Assembly: GCA_919902485.1 (NCBI GenBank)
Contig: CAKKRB010000055.1
Coordinates: 1 to 7,020 of the forward strand
Source of the DNA: Omnitrophica bacterium GWA2_41_15
Lineage (GTDB): Bacteria; Omnitrophota; Gorgyraeia; Gorgyraeales; Gorgyraeaceae
Direction: 5' to 3'
DNA: 7,020 nt
Positions within the stretch are counted from its first letter, which is position 1; each line of letters begins with the position of its first letter. Below, in pieces: positions 5,438 to 7,020 of the stretch. The notes below the pieces were generated by a model that did no database searches, was not told the DNA's origin, and was given only the letters and a program-made list of their open reading frames with translations. Position numbers and translations under genes: made by a program.

Positions 5438-6868
5438 ATGAAAAAACTAATCGCTTTAATTTTATGCTGTCTATCAGTTACATTGTGGCTATACGCCGAA
5501 CCTTCCAGAGAGGCTATTACATTACAGGATGCATTTGTCAAAGTTTCAAAGGATGTTGGTCCTGCAGTGGTGAGCATAAGCACAGAGCATACAGAAAAAT
5601 ATCAGACCAGGTATTACCCTTTTGCGCAGTTTCAGGATGATTTTTTCAATGATTTTTTTGTAGAAGGGCCTGAGAGGGAGTTCAAGAAGACCGGCCTTGG
5701 TTCAGGAGTTATTATAGATAAAGAGGGTTATATATTAACTAATGAACATGTGATACATGGCGCTGACAGGATACTTGTAACTTTGCCTGATGGCAGGGAA
5801 TTCGAAGGAAAGGTTACAGGTTTTGACGAGTATTCTGACCTGGCTGTTATCAAGATTGAACCAAAAGGAGAACTGTCTTTTGCAAGGCTCGGTAATTCAG
5901 ATAGTGTTCAGATAGGTTATTGGGCAATAGCTATAGGCAATCCTTTTGCGTTTGCGGTTAAAAGCCCTGAGCCTACAGTTACTGTTGGCGTGATAAGCGC
6001 GCTTCACAGAAGCCTTCCAAGGACTGATAAAAGGACGAGGGAATATTCTGATTTAATGCAGACAGATGCTGCGATAAATCCTGGGAACAGCGGCGGCCCT
6101 CTTGTGAATATCAGCGGAGAGGTGATAGGCATTAATGTCGCGATATTTACCATTAGCGGAGGTTCTGAAGGCATGGGTTTTGCAATACCTGTTAATACTG
6201 CCAAAAAGATAATGGATGATTTAGTGCAGGGCAGGCGCGTTCTTTATGGCTGGATAGGCGTGATTATTCAGGATTTGGATCCTAATCTTGCAGGATATTT
6301 TGGATTACAGAATAAGAACGGAGTTTTAATTTCAAGAATTGTGGAAGATAGTCCTGCTTATAAGGCAGGGCTAAAACCAGGAGATGTTATTATTTCCATA
6401 GACAGCGAGTCTGTCAGGAATACACAGGATCTTGTAAGGCAGCTTTTGAAGAGACAGATAGGCGAGATGGTAGGCCTTGGCGTTGTTCGGAATGGCAGGC
6501 TTTATTCTGTTAATGTTCAGGTGGATTCCAGGCCAGAGGATAAAGCGCCTATAGTCAGCCAGAAGAAAACAGTCAACGCTGCTGCAAAACAAGCTGAGGT
6601 AAAAACCTGGAGAGGTCTTGAAGTCAGCGATGTAACGCCTGATATGGCTCAGCGGTTTAAGATCAATATGGATGCAGGGGTTGTAGTTTTAAGGGCATCA
6701 CCGGCAAGCGCATCTGAGCAGGCAGGCATAAGGCCTGGAGATGTGATTTACGAGATTAACAGGACGCAGATTAAAAATACAAAAGATTATTATAACGCAA
6801 TCAGCAATGTCTCAGGCGATGCGCTCATAGGGACGTATAGAGGGTATGTAGTATTAAAAGAAAAATAG
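5438..6868 (+). CDS. htrA: Periplasmic HtrA/Deg-family serine protease with two PDZ domains
   Basis: The 476-residue protein matches the usual length of DegP/DegQ. A signal peptide covers residues 1-20 (MKKLIALILCC..., cleavage after LYA), so it acts in the periplasm, degrading or refolding misfolded envelope proteins. The trypsin-like domain runs from about 28 to 262 and carries the full triad: H104 in TNEHVIHGAD, D134 in YSDLAVIKI and S218 in GNSGGPL. Loop LA (about 52-84) is rich in Phe and Asp (DDFFNDFF), as in Deg oligomers. PDZ1 spans about 271-362, with YGWIGV at its start and SPAYKAGLKPGDVI inside; PDZ2 spans about 388-475, with SPASASEQAGIRPGDVI. The 'CC' in the signal peptide has Leu at -1, so it is not a lipobox. 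The gene starts 16 bases after recA with no clear Shine-Dalgarno, suggesting readthrough from the recA promoter. Which Deg paralogue it is cannot be decided. Confidence 0.97.
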   Translation: MKKLIALILCCLSVTLWLYAEPSREAITLQDAFVKVSKDVGPAVVSISTEHTEKYQTRYYPFAQFQDDFFNDFFVEGPEREFKKTGLGSGVIIDKEGYILTNEHVIHGADRILVTLPDGREFEGKVTGFDEYSDLAVIKIEPKGELSFARLGNSDSVQIGYWAIAIGNPFAFAVKSPEPTVTVGVISALHRSLPRTDKRTREYSDLMQTDAAINPGNSGGPLVNISGEVIGINVAIFTISGGSEGMGFAIPVNTAKKIMDDLVQGRRVLYGWIGVIIQDLDPNLAGYFGLQNKNGVLISRIVEDSPAYKAGLKPGDVIISIDSESVRNTQDLVRQLLKRQIGEMVGLGVVRNGRLYSVNVQVDSRPEDKAPIVSQKKTVNAAAKQAEVKTWRGLEVSDVTPDMAQRFKINMDAGVVVLRASPASASEQAGIRPGDVIYEINRTQIKNTKDYYNAISNVSGDALIGTYRGYVVLKEK

Positions 6869-6909
6869 TTAATGTTACAAAACAAGTCATACTCGTTTTG
6901 TGAATTAAC
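6868..6909 (+). repeat. Inverted repeat between htrA and alaS
   Basis: The outer arms are GTTAAT (6868-6873) and ATTAAC (6904-6909). The inner arms are ACAAAAC (6877-6883) and GTTTTGT (6895-6901), separated by a small 3/2-base internal loop and closed by an 11-base loop that can pair two more bases. It begins in the htrA stop codon and ends 11 bases before alaS. No T-run follows it on the + strand, so it is not a standard intrinsic terminator. It may be a processing, attenuation or protein-binding site. Confidence 0.5.
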
Positions 6910-6920
6910 GGGATTGCGAT

Positions 6921-7020
6921 ATGAAAGTTGATGAGATACGAGAGCGGTATTTGAGGTTTTTTGAAGCAAGAGGCCACAGGATTTATCCGAGCGATTCGCT
7001 TGTCCCGCATAATGACCCGA
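6921..7020 (+). CDS. alaS: Alanyl-tRNA synthetase, N-terminal fragment (continues past window)
   Basis: The first 33 codons of alanyl-tRNA synthetase are visible and the gene runs off the window. The N-terminus MKVDEIRERYLRFFEARGH, followed by SDSLVPHNDP, matches the conserved start of AlaRS (E. coli has EIR..FLDFF..KGH and SSSLVPHNDP). The enzyme charges tRNA-Ala with alanine in the cytoplasm. The start at 6921 has only a weak upstream GGGA (6910-6913). alaS lies near recA in many bacteria, often with recX between them. Here htrA occupies that place, and alaS may be cotranscribed unless the inverted repeat upstream interrupts transcription. Confidence 0.95.
   Translation, partial: MKVDEIRERYLRFFEARGHRIYPSDSLVPHNDP

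Noticed and set aside
5438..5500. Lipoprotein signal in HtrA from the 'ILCC' segment
   Set aside because: The residue before the first Cys is Leu, not Gly/Ala/Ser, and a good signal peptidase I site (LYA) follows.
1..7020. CRISPR arrays, tRNA or rRNA genes, insertion sequences, attachment sites
   Set aside because: No regularly spaced repeats, cloverleaf-like segments, transposase-like proteins or flanking duplications were found on reading both strands.

Overview
The window is bacterial, moderately AT-rich and read entirely from the + strand. The best guess for its source is an uncultured Gram-negative lineage such as Omnitrophota (OP3) or a relative. The basis is weak: a secreted protein carries a short 'DSCLRIPL' segment right after its signal peptide, which I associate with that group from memory. 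A periplasmic HtrA protease also implies an outer membrane. A recA phylogeny or a database search would settle the origin.

Layout. (1) Positions 20-2512 are a compact three-gene operon with its own promoter. It encodes a radical SAM/SPASM protein, an HPr-kinase-like P-loop kinase (4 bp overlap) and a small PqqD-like protein (14 bp overlap). This is the gene set of a peptide-modifying (RiPP-type) system, but no separate precursor peptide, exporter or protease is visible. The PqqD-like protein instead carries an unusual C-terminal tail of about 60 residues rich in Cys, Ser and Gly, which may itself be the substrate. (2) Positions 2530-4238 hold a monocistronic, promoter-driven secreted protein. 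It has a transglutaminase-like Cys/His/Asp segment followed by about six TPR repeats. (3) Positions 4239-4371 are a regulatory region with a palindrome and 10-bp-phased TTTGC repeats placed on the recA promoter. (4) Positions 4372-7020 hold recA, an HtrA/Deg-family periplasmic protease and the start of alaS, closely spaced. An inverted repeat lies between htrA and alaS. The layout recalls the recA-recX-alaS neighbourhood of many bacteria, with htrA where recX would be.

All three promoters recognised here share the identical 10-mer GGTATAATTA at the -10 region. The housekeeping part (recA, htrA, alaS) is confidently identified. The accessory part (operon 1 and the transglutaminase/TPR protein) is where new biology could lie. 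The leading hypothesis is that the kinase and the radical SAM enzyme modify the tail of the PqqD-like protein; this is inference and not shown by the sequence.
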